Below, in pieces: positions 24,721-36,859 of a stretch of 64,000 nt of DNA. The notes under the pieces are model-generated. The model made no database searches. It worked only from the letters and a program-made list of their open reading frames with translations, and was not told where the DNA came from. Made by a program: the position numbers and the translations under genes. The stretch's first letter is position 1. The number at the start of each line of letters is the position of its first letter. Source of the stretch: Syngnathus acus (taxonomy: Eukaryota; Chordata; Actinopteri; Syngnathiformes; Syngnathidae); NCBI RefSeq assembly GCF_901709675.1, contig NC_051094.1:10532501-10596500 (forward strand), written 5' to 3'.

Positions 24721-25541
24721 AATACTATGCAGTGTAAAAAAAAAACAGCAAGTGCTATCGGTCCCAATCATTAATCATGCCTGTTGCATTACTCTCACCC
24801 TCTCACTCTTAAACTCACAACCCATATCTTGGAAATCTATCTTTCCCATAGCCTCCAACCTGCCCCATTATGCTATCAAATCTGGAATTGCATGGCTACA
24901 GTTTTGCATCAATTAAATCTCTATCTTCAAGCCTCTTGTTCCATGTTTCCCCAGATGTATATCTCGGTCTCAGCTCTCAAGTTACCGCATGAACAGGTCA
25001 TGACTGACAGACACCAAAGAATTTATAAGTATATGGAATTGAATGCATTTGAGTGACATTTCTTCAGAACATTTTGACACTAAAATCAGGGAAATTCCTT
25101 GGATTTTCTTCTGTATCAATTTTCCCTTCAATACATAGTAATTGTTGCATTACAGTCAGGGGTGCATATGGTCCTAGGAGGAAAAGTACCATCTATTCTA
25201 AGCTTTCATGGTACAAGGGTGTATCAATAGAGTGCCGTATTTGTTGGGAAGGCACTGCTTTGGTAAGCTTGGTGATTAACTTTTACAGCTTGGGAACATT
25301 TGGTGATTCTAGAATAGGCACACTAATTTTGGAGACTAATAATTTGTGCTTTGGGGTACACACTGTAAACAAAGAAGCAAGAAACTCTGCCTGTACTCCA
25401 ATGAAACTGAAAGAAAGTCGTTTTTGTAAACACACCCAAAAAACAGACAGATGGTGAGATCGTGATTTGATCTCAGGGGATAAAAGAGCGATACATTCTA
25501 TACAAACAGCAATGTGTCAACTTGGTAGCTAGAGAATCTTT

Positions 25542-26033
25542 GGTTGCATTCAGACTGCAGGCATATCTGATTGCAATCAGATTCCTTCTCAAATTCAATT
25601 TTTATGGCTGATGGTCCACACTGTTTTCGGCAAGTATCCAAATGGGATCTGGCCCTGTTCAGTCTGGGCCACATTATTGACCCTTCTGACAGGTTTCCAT
25701 CGAAACAATGTCGGAACAGAGGCATCGTCCAACATGTGTAGCGTTTGACGTCATAAAAATTGCAACACAGGCAACAACAAGGTTAATCATCCCCACAGAC
25801 CGATAAGGCAATGTATTTTCTCCTCTGTCCAGGGACTGCTGTTTTCACGGAGCGTCAAAACTGATTGGTGTGTTTGGACCTCTTCAGACTAAGAAGCATC
25901 CTATCCAAAGATGATATGAAACTAGAGAATCAGACTACATGTACATTGTGACTATTTGGACGACAAACGAGCCACTCAATTTCAATTTGGATTGGCAAAA
26001 AGGCTTACATTGGCTGACAGTCTGAATAAGGCC
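25542..26033. mobile_element. 492-bp miniature DNA transposon with 'attcagactg' inverted ends
   Basis: The left end 'ggttgcattcagactg' and the complement of the right end ('ggccttattcagactg') share 'attcagactg' and similar outer bases. Both are flanked by 'ttt' (25539-25541 and 26034-26036), a possible 3-bp target duplication. The interior has no transposase. The minus frame 25498-25725 runs across the left end and is not a gene. The superfamily is uncertain; the 3-bp duplication would fit a PIF/Harbinger-like element. Confidence 0.65.
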
Positions 26034-26189
26034 TTTGTTGCAGTTCTAAATAACTTCTGCTGAGGTGCTTACCCATTTTTACTATCTCCCAGCACCTCTT
26101 GATGGTTTTCCTTGACTGTTGTTTGTATTCCCAAACTGATTGGTGCCACTGGATTTAGGAACCAGACAGAAACCTATGAAGCACTACAA

Positions 26190-26239
26190 GGAAAGGCCAT
26201 CCTTTTTCACTCAGGGAAAGGCCATCCTTTTTTCACTGG
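26190..26239. repeat. Two-copy tandem duplication, about 24 bp
   Basis: 'ggaaaggccatccttttt' followed by 'cact' occurs twice in a row; the second copy has one extra T and diverges at its end. Confidence 0.85.
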
Positions 26240-27115
26240 CCCATAAATAATTCAGGAATAAGTTGGTGAGCTTGCAGAACATCTGACCTCAGAAACATGA
26301 GTGTGGCATGCCGTCACACACAGGTGAGGAGGCTTTATATCATCTGCATGGAAACCATTACACATATGGTATCTGGTAACTACAAAAACAACAAGCTTTC
26401 TTTTAACTTGGTCACAGTGTCACATACCATGTTAGCCTAGCTTTAAAACAAACACAATGCATTGAAATTCCAGCCTTTCTGCAAATGTAATTGATTATAC
26501 AATGGTGATTTAAAAGCAATCCAAACACAAAGTAAAAATGCATGCCCACAGATGACCATATTATATCACTTCGGTTTTCCAACAATACATGTAAATCTAT
26601 ACAAATCATACACGTTTAACAAAACAACCAGAGCTCGATAATAATATCACAACTAAAATTAGATTCCAAAACTACACAAATGTACAACACAAATTTGCTT
26701 ACAAAAACACACAAGTTAAAAACGTCCCAGGTAAAACTCCAAAACCCCAAAAGACACACTTAATAGGCACGCACAAAGATCAGTCACATTAGGAGCTCAC
26801 TTTCCCTCTTGTGATCAAATCAAGATATGTTGAGTTTGTAACCTGCATCACTAACACTTCACCAGTCGAAATGTGACCTGTGGAGATTCCATCAGCACCT
26901 CTAATTGATTTGAGGGTACTTTTAGCCCCACCACCATCTTTCCCTTCTCTTTTTTTTTAATACACACACGAAGCAGTCCACATTGTCATTGCAACAAAGT
27001 AGGGGGTCACTTACCATTCCTCAGCATCTTTCACACAAAAAATAACAAGCTACAAAAAGGGTAAGCCTTCACCTTCTGTATTTAAATCTTGCTGATAAGC
27101 CAATCGCTCTTAAAG
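26240..27115. other. Non-coding AT-rich stretch
   Basis: No gene or repeat was recognised. It includes a T-run near 26951. Confidence 0.5.
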
Positions 27116-27116
27116 C

Positions 27117-27537
27117 AATGCGACAGTGAGCGCCCGGCGCGCTGCGGTTGCGCGATCGGACCAAATTAAGCTCCCTGCGCACTGAGGTCCACTTAAATTT
27201 TGGAAAGTACATCAGGACTTTAAAAATATTTTCAAAATTTTAGCGACGGCTCTGTCACAATAATGCGACCAGCGCGGTGCAGTTGCGCGGTCGGCGACGC
27301 GCTACTGTTGCGCGTTCGGCGGTGCGCTGCAGTTGCGCGATCGGACAAAATTAAGCTCCCTGCGCACTTAGGTCCACTTAAATTTTGGAAAGTACATCAT
27401 GACTTTAAAAATATTTTCTAAATTTCAGCGACGGCTCTGTCACAATAATGCGACCAGCGCGGTGCAGTTGCGCGGTGGGCAACGCGTTACGGTTGCGCGT
27501 TCGGCGGTGCGCTGCAGTTGCGCGATCGGACAAATGT
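27117..27537. repeat. GC-rich nested tandem array, 185-bp period
   Basis: The anchor 'gcgctgcggttgcgcgatcg' starts at 27139 and recurs as 'gcgctgcagttgcgcgatcg' at 27324 and 27509, exactly 185 bp apart each time. Within each period an AT-rich half ('cttaaattttggaaagtaca', 'actttaaaaatattttc') alternates with a GC-rich half. The GC-rich half consists of about 25-bp subunits of the type 'cggcggtgcgctgcagttgc' plus 'gcgatcgg'. The array is strongly CpG-rich against AT-rich surroundings. Two full units, a partial leading unit and a partial trailing unit are present. Confidence 0.9.
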
Positions 27538-27704
27538 GCGCAAATGAAAAAATGCTTAAAAAAGGCGTTTGTTTTTTTTGTCTTGAAACGGATTAAAAAA
27601 TGTTCCATTATTTGTAATGGGAAAAATGGATTGTGATATTCGACCGATTCGCTTCTCGAAACGCCTTCTGGAACGGATTGTGGTCAAAAACCAAGGTTTC
27701 ACTG
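27538..27704. mobile_element. Right end of a TA-flanked 'cagtggaacc' miniature
   Basis: The segment ends 'aaaaccaaggtttcactg' followed by TA, the complement of the family start 'cagtg(g/a)aacc'. Subterminal blocks 'ccttctggaacggattgtgg' and 'gaccgattcgcttctcg' match the familiar fish family with these ends. A left end was not found, so the GC-rich array at 27117 may lie inside the element or have replaced its left half. Confidence 0.7.
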
Positions 27705-27721
27705 TACTTTTGCTATTCTTG

Positions 27722-27886
27722 TTAAAATCACACTGACATGTGAACTGGAAATGACAATAATAACACATAGTGAAAGCCAAATTGAGCAAATTGGCTATTT
27801 CAGAAGTGTGTGTCAAACTGGTAGACCTTTGCCTTAATCAGTACCCAGGAAGTAGCTCTCGGTTTAAGAAAGGTTGGTGACCCCTG
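27722..27886. mobile_element. hAT-type element, right-end fragment
   Basis: It ends 'aggttggtgacccctg', the complement of a common hAT start ('caggggtcaccaacc'), preceded by 'aggaagtagctctcggttta', a familiar subterminal block. The matching left end is missing, so this is a truncated copy next to the preceding miniature. Confidence 0.65.
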
Positions 27887-27889
27887 CTC

Positions 27890-30045
27890 TATAGTTTGTT
27901 CCACATTCTAATTTTGATTTCACGGAAATCCTTGGAAAAGAAGCATCTTGTAACCAACCAAGTAAACACACCACACATACACATTATGGGAGTGTCATGG
28001 GATTAAGAATTTTGAAGACTGCTATTTTGTTTACAATGTGGGATGACCAGGGATGCCTCACCCAGTTTCGGCACAGAGATGGTGAAGAGATTTACAATAG
28101 GAGGGAATGTTACAGGCATGACTCACTCTGTGTGAATCTTTTATACAGTAGGTCTAAATTAGCGTCGCAAACATGACATGAGAGGACAGACGGCTTTGCG
28201 ACATGATCGACAGACTAAACAAGGTATTTAAACAGATGTTTTCTATTATTTGTTATCGGTCAAGGGACATTTTGTTCCTGGTTTTGAGGCAGTGCAGTGT
28301 GGCATTGGCAATGTTGTAAAAATGATTTATAGGCTCTCTGACAAATTACAGAGCTTGATCTTTCTCAGGGCATCTTGTGTGTTCTATGACACTGGTTAAA
28401 AATATGCTTTATATACTATGTAAGTGACAATGAGTTTAGATAAAATTCAAAGCTGTGCTTGTTTTTTCTTTATTTTATAATTCCATGACCAGTTGACGGT
28501 ATCTCTGACTAAACTGCTTTGTTGAAATTGTGATGTTTTGAAACCTTTGGTTAACATGAGTATGCAATCAGTCTATAAAACACCTTCAATATTGTGAAGC
28601 AAAACAAATTTGCAAGTTTCATATAAAAAGACTTTTACGTCTTACATTAGGTTGTCATTTTCAGCAACCAGCTGTCAGAAACTAGAAATTCATACATACA
28701 TTATGCGCCACACACCACCAACAGGTTAATTAATTAACGCTACACTAAAAGAGTACTGTAACAATGTTCCTAAGATTAGTTGTTCAGTGTACATTCTCAG
28801 TACATGCTTTTGGAAAAAGAATCTGCATATAATGGGTCGAGTGACAGTTGTAATATTTATTGATGGACCCTGCAATGCTTACATGCACTCCTTTATTGAG
28901 GAAGGGCATGTTGTCCTGAAAGAGGGTCCCGTTGATGTTTCTAGCAGATACGCTGCACAGCTGTAGACTTCATTAACACATGTTCACACCGCATTTACAT
29001 ACTCTGCACATAATTCCACATTTTCCACCAAATCTTGTTTTTGAGCTCAACATTCAGGGTGAGATCATCTACATTAATGACACTTTATTTGAGGCTAGCT
29101 TAATTAGTTTGGAGGGCATGGGCTGCAAAATTGAAACACGTTGAGTTAACAATCATCACCTACAATCCATCACAGTTGTAAAAGTTACACTCTGCATCTG
29201 GCACTAGTCATGAGTTCCCAAAAGAAAATCAGCTGCATGCAGCATGTGTCAGTTGTCTGAGTATAAAATGTAACATGAGAAGAAAGTTCAGACACATTTT
29301 CTAAACAAAACTTAATAATAGATTAATTATTACCCCCGTATACGTGAATGGTGTGTTTTTTTACCGTTAAACCTCATTTCTCCACTGCTTGTCAAAAAAG
29401 CGCCCCCTTGTGGCAAAAATGTACAACAGCCATTTCAGTGCCTTCATATTTGATACATTCCAGATGATTTGAGATAGTTTCCTTGGTAGACAGCATGGAG
29501 TGTGAGCAATGAAAGAATGCTGCAACAACACATTTTTCATGCAAGCGTTTAAGTCTTTTGATGGTGTTACGGGTAAAGTGGCAACTCATCCGTCATCATT
29601 TACATGACAATTTATCAGCTATTTGGCTATGAGCATCATTAAAAGGTAGACCAAAACAAGTTATTTTCAAAAGTTCAGCTCTTAGGCTATTGTACTGGCA
29701 ATGCATTGCAGACAGTTGTCTCTTGGTTAATTGCTTCTTCAAAGTGAGAAAAACTAGGATCTGTAATAATCCAACTATGTCGTGGTTAAAGCTCACCACT
29801 CTTGGGGTCTCAATATGTGCCCTCTCTGCAACTTGTAAGTTACATATGTCCATAATTGGCAAAACAAAGTGGGGAGGGAAAAAACTCACCTTCTTCCGGG
29901 GCTGCCATTTCATCATATTTGTAAACCAAAATGGGCCAGCATTAAGATATTACAGGAGAATGGAATGTAGATTGGGGGAAATCCGGGGCGCAAGTCATGC
30001 TGCTGCCACTTCACATGTTCTCCAAAGGGCGACGCATGCTGAGAT
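27890..30045. other. Non-coding stretch
   Basis: No gene was recognised. The plus frame 29690-30109 (139 codons) has no motif and runs into the CpG-rich region without an obvious exon structure. Confidence 0.45.
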
Positions 30046-30049
30046 GTGC

Positions 30050-30750
30050 CAGGCTCAGTTTGCGGCAATTTTTTATGGAGCTAGACAGCGCAGTTGTCAC
30101 GACTCATAGACCGTTTAAATCCAGTTGTACTCGGTGAAGAAATCAGAGCCACGGTGTCGGTTGTCAGCGAGTGCGCACGATGGTTTGCGTGCGTAAATCC
30201 AAAAGCAGCAATCCGCTGTGGAGCCGCTCACTCCCTTGGCTGGAGGTACGCAAGGATCGATGCCTCCACGTCTGATCCAAGCCAGAAAAATCCTTTTTAA
30301 CTTTTTCAAAACGTCTTCCCAAGTGGGAAACACTGTCAGACTGCGTCCAGATGGTCCTCTTGAATCCAAGGAAAACACGCAAAAACGGGAGTGCGTCTCA
30401 AAATGTAGAAATAAACATCACAGTGTTAAAATATCTTTTTTTTTCCTCCAGCGGCGAAGAAACACTTTTCCCCCGGATGTTCTCGTAGAGGAACAGTTAC
30501 AAAAAAGGATCCAGGCAAGACAAGAGGAGGGGGAGATTATTTTCAACAGAGAGGAGGGGGCAAGAACCCCCAAAAAAATCCCTGGAATTTGTGAGGAGCT
30601 GGAAGGATAAACTGATTCGCGCAAGAGCAACAAACTGGACTGAAGCTTTCTGATGACTTCCTTCCCTTCGCTCTTTACAGTACTCACTAGAGGAGGCAGG
30701 AACGGCAGGCAGGGTCATAGCGCCGCCGCCGCATTCAGAACTGGGGGTGG
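30050..30750 (-). promoter_or_regulatory. CpG-rich candidate promoter / first exon, probably minus strand
   Basis: CpG dinucleotides are dense over about 700 bp (for example 'gtgcgcacgatggtttgcgt' and 'agcgccgccgccgcatt'), in contrast to the CpG-poor surroundings. Read on the minus strand, the sequence resembles a vertebrate 5' untranslated region: pyrimidine-rich runs, no long frame, and a donor-like 'gtgagt' (plus 30682-30687, exon side 30688). A plus-strand alternative has 'ggaggtacgc' at about 30242 as donor and a pyrimidine tract ending 'cctccag' at 30451 as acceptor. A plus frame (30218-30610, 130 codons) is open here but its product is not recognised. I favour a promoter or first exon of a gene whose coding exons lie outside the window. 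Confidence 0.4.
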
Positions 30751-30921
30751 GCTGTGTGTTATGGAGGACCGTGCAAAATTTAAATAAATAAACCTTGAAA
30801 TATTTAATGACAATGTCATTAATCAATCAAATGTTCCACTTGTTAATTAAATATGGAATTAAATAAATCAATGTGTTATTAAATGTGTCATTATTCAAAT
30901 ACATTTCCATTGATTATAGGT

Positions 30922-31170
<249 letters not shown>

Positions 31171-31403
31171 CCCAGCAAATCTTTGTAATACAAACACAAA
31201 TGAAATGTTTTCATGCACTGCAATGTCCAGCAAATCAGGTTCTGCAACAGGGCTATAGATGTATGTAATCATGAATGAGTTCAACTTTGCTGGGAAATCT
31301 GTGGAAGATTTCAAAATAATATTGATTTTGGATGCATATTGGAACACAACAATGTTTGTGTTGCTTTTGAGGGGAAAAAGATATTATTCTGCCGTTTAAT
31401 AAA

Positions 31404-31632
31404 AAGTCAAGTCAAATTCATTTATATAGCCCTAAATTACAAGCAAGTCTCAAAGGGCTTCACATGTACAAAAATTGACAAATATTCTCAAACATCCTCT
31501 GATCTTAAACTCCCAGGAGGGCAAGGAAAAACTAAAAAAAAAAAAACTACTGGGGGAAAAATGAGAAACCTTAAGAAGAGACCACAGATGGGAGGATCCC
31601 CCTTCCAGGATGACCAGGTTGCAATGGATGCA
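31404..31632 (-). mobile_element. LINE-type 3' tail fragment
   Basis: Read on the minus strand it contains 'gcatccattgcaacctggtc', 'tttttccttgccctcctggg', 'gaagccctttgagacttgc' and ends 'tagggctatataaatg' plus a 'ttgacttgac' tail. These blocks are familiar from 3' ends of fish non-LTR retrotransposons. The plus frame 31339-31644 is only the opposite strand of this repeat. Confidence 0.7.
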
Positions 31633-31639
31633 GAGAAAT

Positions 31640-34137
31640 TATGAATACTCGGCTATCATATTAGAAGAAAAGAGTAAATCGTATTCACAGGGAATATGAC
31701 GTCATAACGTGCATAGTATAGGTGGGTAAATTGAATCATCAATGCTTTGCAATCGCTTCGCACACAACTGAATATCGAGTCAACAAATCGTCTGAATCGA
31801 TTCACCTTCCTGCCAGTGGGAGGGGGGGGGGGCGTTTATGGATATACGGTATTGTTCAATTAATACAGTTCATAGAGTGTTAAACCCGGGTATCCTTTGT
31901 GGAAAAGCCAAATTTTCTGATACAGATCCTGTATTTACCAGGTTCTTAATTGAGCAGTGACAAAACAAGCGGTTGGCAATCCTTCATAGTCTGTGAACCT
32001 ATTAAAGCACCACTAACTGAAAATAAACATATCTCTAACAAAACAATTCTGAAACTGGCTAATTTGTTCTCATCACCTAGGTGCAGGTTATCCTGTCTGA
32101 CAGACATGAAAGGGTAACAAGCTGTTAACTGTGGTAACATTATTCTAATAATAACATCACACATAGCAACAACTGTGACTAGTAGCCTAGTTTTCTGTCC
32201 ATAGAGGCTGCTGTCCTTTTTTTAACTGTAGATTGAATTGTTGCCACAAAAACGCAGTATTCATGAAGGATGCTGAGGCCTTGGATTTTGAAGACAACTA
32301 CAGCCATGTTTATGTCCCTGTTTTTCCTGCTTAGAGCAGCTGTCATATGTAGAGCACAATGCAATAATTTACCTGCAGCCTTTCCGCAAATATGACTGCC
32401 AGAAATTGTATTCAGATATGCTTTGTCCACAATGTCAAAACATCTGCAACTATTTAGCAGACTTTGTATAATTTCAACGAAATAATAATATTTTACTCTG
32501 AAGAAAAATAACTCAATGCACACACTGGCACTGTCCCCAAACACAGCAATCACCAAGCAATTATTGATGTGGAACCATGTTTACCGCAGCCGCTGAACGC
32601 CATTGCCGAATACGCGATAGAATTAACACTGTAACGGGATTACCGTTCATTCATAAATTGTTATCTCAATGTAGCAGAAAGGCAAAGGAAAGAAGTGGTC
32701 GATATGGAAGGGCAGTGTGGGGAGTTTAAACAATAAGTGTTGTGATTTAAATTGGTTTAGGTAATGGAGTCTATGGAGCTGTGAGTGTGGTCAATATGAC
32801 GGGTCACAGGGGTACAGGGTGCACACCGGGGTCACTCGGATAACAAAGGACCGGCCGGAGGAGGGGCTGATCTGACATATGGCCACATGGGTGGACTCCT
32901 GCTGTGCACAGGGTGTCCACTTGGTAATCCGCAAGGTTGAACACGAATCAAAGTTAGACACTACCTCCCACACAGGGCAAGCAAGCAGAGCAGGGAAGTG
33001 GGCACCAGCTAATGTAACACCATCTACAACTTGTAAATTAGAAATAGCATCTTTCCATGGTCAATAAATAACCAAACGGTACCTTTCTACTGATGCCTGC
33101 TGGCACTGCACCACATCCAGCCCGCCGCCCAAAGTTAACATTTATGTTCTCTTTCAAGCACACAGAGACGTTGTAAAACAGGTATGAGAGGCTTTCATGA
33201 AAGGCATATGTTTGATGATCAATCAAAGGCCACTTCTGTGTGCACCCAGACTGGAGCCCGTCATCTGGCATCTCTATCCAGAAGTGGCTCCCTCTGCATG
33301 CCTCTGCTTTTCCAATCAGAGTTGCACAGGAAATCAGACTTCTGGCTTCAGAGGGAAACAAAAACCTCCTCTTTCACTCTACAATGCTTGAAGCTGTTTG
33401 GGGAAAAAAGAAAAAAACGTTTGTGCTTCCTAATCTTGTTCCTGCCAAGTACACACTCGAAAATGTTTCCACGATGTGCTGTGATTGAGGGTGGATACAT
33501 TAAGATGAGTCACACTGGTCTATACTGTGACCTGTGTTTCTACTGTCGCTGACTGGCAAACTCCTCTCACACTGTGATGGATTCAAGGATATCCAAGAAA
33601 ACGTTCCATATGTTCTAGCTTCTGCCATGCCACTCCACATTTTGCATTAAGCTGCCTCGCCATAACTACTCAACTCTGAGACGTTTTATTTTCTTAATTG
33701 CACAGCCATGTTGAGTGTTCCTCCACATCACTCAAGCTGATGATGCAACAGCTGCCTGCCTATATTGCGTACATATTTGTATACTCTTGCGGACTTTAGG
33801 CTTATTGAAATACATATACGGTGGTATCGCAAGAAAAAAAAAATATTTGTCCCCCTGCACCCCTCAATGAACTAAGAGAGAGAGATGCACATCCAGCTTC
33901 TTTCTTCATGTGCTGCTAATTTATTTTCCTACATCCCCTGTCAATACATATGCCTCCAGAGCAGAACAACTGTGCAACATATTTTTAGGAATCAGAGCAG
34001 CAACATTAGCATAGCAGGGGCTTATATCATGTCCCATGTCATGATTACATTAGTACCGCTAATACTAATCTAGCCAACACATCATTCCTTGTTTTCCGAT
34101 GGCAGCCTCAGTACCACTATATTTTGTCCTTCCCAAG
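31640..34137. other. Non-coding stretch
   Basis: No gene was recognised. A G-run lies at about 31818-31832 near a repeat-like 'ctgaatcgattca'. Frames around 33038-33552 on both strands are unassigned and mutually overlapping. Confidence 0.45.
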
Positions 34138-34349
34138 CCTTCGCTTCTGTCGCTCAACCCAACCAGTCGAAGCAGATGGCCCCTCACTGAGTCGTCCCCG
34201 AGGCTCTATCCAAGGTTCCTTCAAGCTAAAGGGCAATTCGTCCTTGCCTCAGTCACCACGGTACTTGCTGATGTGGGGGTCCCGTGAGGTCCCTTTAATG
34301 CATAAGTAGTGTTCATATCAAAAGCGCCTTGAAAGAAAAAAAAAAAAAC
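34138..34349 (+). mobile_element. LINE-type 3' untranslated tail, plus strand
   Basis: Blocks 'caacccaaccagtcgaagca', 'gatggcccctcactgagtc', 'attcgtccttgcctcagtc', 'acttgctgatgtggggg' and 'aaagcgccttga', followed by an A-run, match the 3' end of a common fish non-LTR retrotransposon ('acccaaccggtcgaggcag...'). The copy is degraded and 5' truncated. Confidence 0.7.
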
Positions 34350-35378
34350 ATGTTTTGTCAATTTGCTGCCTTGGAGGAAAAGCTTAACTACAATGAGGTG
34401 ACTTGAGTAAGAATTTCAGGAATTGTGAGTATTTATGTATCTTTGCTATGCAATTCAAGGTCTAGGTTGTAATAAAGAATTCTGATCAAATGTAACATCT
34501 CCTATGGCATGCTCTTTAACATAACTGACATAAAATCAATGCATGTATGTAAACATGGCAAACCAAAAGAGGGATGTGTCTGCTGCAGTCAAGTGGAAGA
34601 CCATGACAACTGGCCTTGAGGACCCATTAGTCCTAATTGGCCATCAACGCAATGACGGGCATCAGTACACAGTCAACAACTAGACTGAGAGCGTTATTAT
34701 TGAACTTTGGCTTTAAAACTATCCACCGGTCCTCGACTGTTTATGCAGCAGCTCATTTGCCAGCATGTGTCGTGAGTGTGCATCTGCTTGCATACTAATA
34801 GCCAACACGATGTAAAACATGCAACATTCAGATGGTGCTGAGGTGGGGGAATTTTTGATTCATACCCAAAACGCTGAGTTAATATGAAAAGCACTCCAAA
34901 AAGCTCTTCTGATTGTTTGAAGGTAATTGATTTTTGCACGGACTCTTGCTCTTGAATTCCAAAAACACAACAATATGAGCAAATTCAAAAATATCTCACA
35001 TGTACATGTGTGCATACGTAATCACGGGGTCTGTCAGCTAGCTTAATTGCTTTAATTGTGGACACAACACAAATGGAGAAAACACAATAAAAAAAATTTG
35101 AGTGGTTAAGATATGCCCTTTGAAAATCAATAAATGAAAAATTCCAGCATGGAAATGTGTTTACAGTGCTTGACAAATTGCTTCTACTGTCAGACATGGC
35201 AGATGGATGAATCCTTTTAGAAAGGCTTCACAACATAAAAAATAATAAGTGTTCGACAGCAATGACACCCACATTCTCTGTTGTGCTGTACATCACTGAA
35301 ACAAATAACTTGCATCCGCATCCATTCACCTATTTTACAGCGCTCTAATTTTAGTGATGCCATGTCAGAATTTGGACC

Positions 35379-35427
35379 GTGTGTGTGCGTGCGTGCGTGC
35401 GTGCGTGTGTGTGTGTGCGTGCGTGCA
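35379..35427. repeat. (TG)n/(TGCG)n microsatellite
   Basis: Alternating purine-pyrimidine tract with 'gcgt' repeats in the middle and TG on both sides. This composition favours left-handed (Z) DNA. Confidence 0.92.
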
Positions 35428-35439
35428 TGAGAGTCTTGG

Positions 35440-35530
35440 AGCCTCGTGCTGATTAAGTGTCTGGAGCCTAAGGGGGATAATGAGAGCCTCTAATTAATGA
35501 GCCAGTGCATATCTCAGAGTTACAGGGTTC
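35440..35530. promoter_or_regulatory. Possible conserved non-coding element core
   Basis: 'gctgattaagtg' and 'gcctctaattaatgagc' (palindromic 'attaat' core near 35491) form a dense homeodomain-like cluster directly after the microsatellite. Motif evidence only. Confidence 0.22.
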
Positions 35531-36187
35531 TATATCTGCAGAGCTGCACCCACACATACATACACAATCGCAGACACAAACAAACACACACCTCCGTGCA
35601 CTGTAAGGATATCTCCCCGCACAGTGTTTTTTTCCAGCAGGGTTTGTGTCACTGCAGTTGCGCTCTCAGATCTATGTCCTCTAATAAGGATGGATGGGGT
35701 GAGATGTTAGAGTGCCCTGCTTTGAGAAGGTCACATGTTCCGACCACCCAACATGCCCCGAGCAAAGGCTGATGATGATAGGGGACCTGAAAAAGCATTT
35801 TAAATCTTAATTGTTGCTGAATTGTGTCCACAGGGGAAGCAGACTTTTGGAGGACAACAGTGGAGGAAAAACAATTGATCACGCACGCAGGGAAAAATCC
35901 GACTGGGGGCTTTGTGAGACTTTATGAAATTATCATAAACATCTCAAAGGGAGTCAAGGCTTAGCAGATAAGGTATTATGTAATTTCGGGGGGATGTCTA
36001 TCGTAAAATTGGGTCAGCAGGCTACATAGATCATTTCATTTGTTAAAGAATGGAAAAAGCCCCAAATCTGTCCAAATCTGAGACATCCTCTATCTAGTAA
36101 CTTGCAGCCATTTTATAGAATAATGGTTGATTAAAAATGTGAGGGTTTTTTTCTTATGTAAGAGTGAAATGTTTCACATAGACAAAG

Positions 36188-36856
36188 CAAGGGTGAGCAA
36201 TTAATATTGTACGGGGGCAACATGAGAAACTGGAACGTTTGCTGAGGAACAATTGCCAAAACGCTAACCTCAACTTTGAGTTTGCATCCAGAAATAGCTT
36301 GTGCAGCGTGTTTAGATAAGGTATGGATTGTTCTGAATTACAAAATACTACACATTTTAAACAAACTGATTATATTAACTACCAACTTACATTAGTCAGC
36401 TGTAGCCAAGAGTCCCAAATATATACTTAAATAGGAAGTATAAAATATATAATGATGTATACTATTATTGACAGTGATGTATAAATGTATGACTTGACAG
36501 TATTTGAAACAGTAGATTCAGGCAAAATCTATTGAGCCCTCGTCCCTCCATTGTGCAGGAAATAAGAATATTGCTAACATAAGAACGAACCACTGTTGTT
36601 GGTTTTGCTCGTCTCTAAGTAGTTACTCGAAGGGTTGGAAATGTTGCTAAAAATAGCAAAAATGTCACAACAAATTGGCAACACTTCATAGACAAGTCGT
36701 AGCTCTTGCTCGCTACCTCACTTGTACTCGCGTCCACATGTGTGCTCATAAAAAGCACCACATAGTTTACGTGTGACTTCACGGTCAATGTGAGGGCCAG
36801 TCACAGACTGTGGGAGGGTTAGATGTGGCCTCCGGGCCATACTTTGCCTAGACCTG
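36188..36856. mobile_element. Non-autonomous hAT-type element, degraded
   Basis: The left end 'caagggtgagcaattaat' resembles the hAT start 'caggggtgggcaattaat', with a subterminal 'gcaacatgagaaactgg'. The right end 'ggcctccgggccatactttg' plus 'cctagacctg' resembles '...ccgggccgcactttgcccacccctg'. The outer ends match in inverted orientation at about 8 of 13 positions. The flanks 'agacaaag' and 'acgaagag' are not a convincing 8-bp duplication, so the copy is old. No transposase frame was found. Confidence 0.6.
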
Positions 36857-36859
36857 ACG

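Larger units (their letters stand above)
21190..25538. other. Non-coding stretch with several enhancer-like blocks
   Basis: No gene was recognised. Candidate regulatory blocks at 22380-22800 and 24340-24720 are listed separately. A TATA-like 'ctataaaag' near 23782 is followed by a G/C-mixed segment, but no exon could be assigned. Confidence 0.45.
34355..36187. other. Non-coding stretch with one simple repeat and an enhancer-like patch
   Basis: No gene was recognised. The simple repeat at 35379 and the patch at 35440 are listed separately. Confidence 0.45.

Noticed and set aside
29690-30109. 139-codon plus-strand frame running into the CpG-rich region
   Set aside because: It has no motif and crosses from AT-rich to CpG-rich sequence without any change expected at an exon edge.
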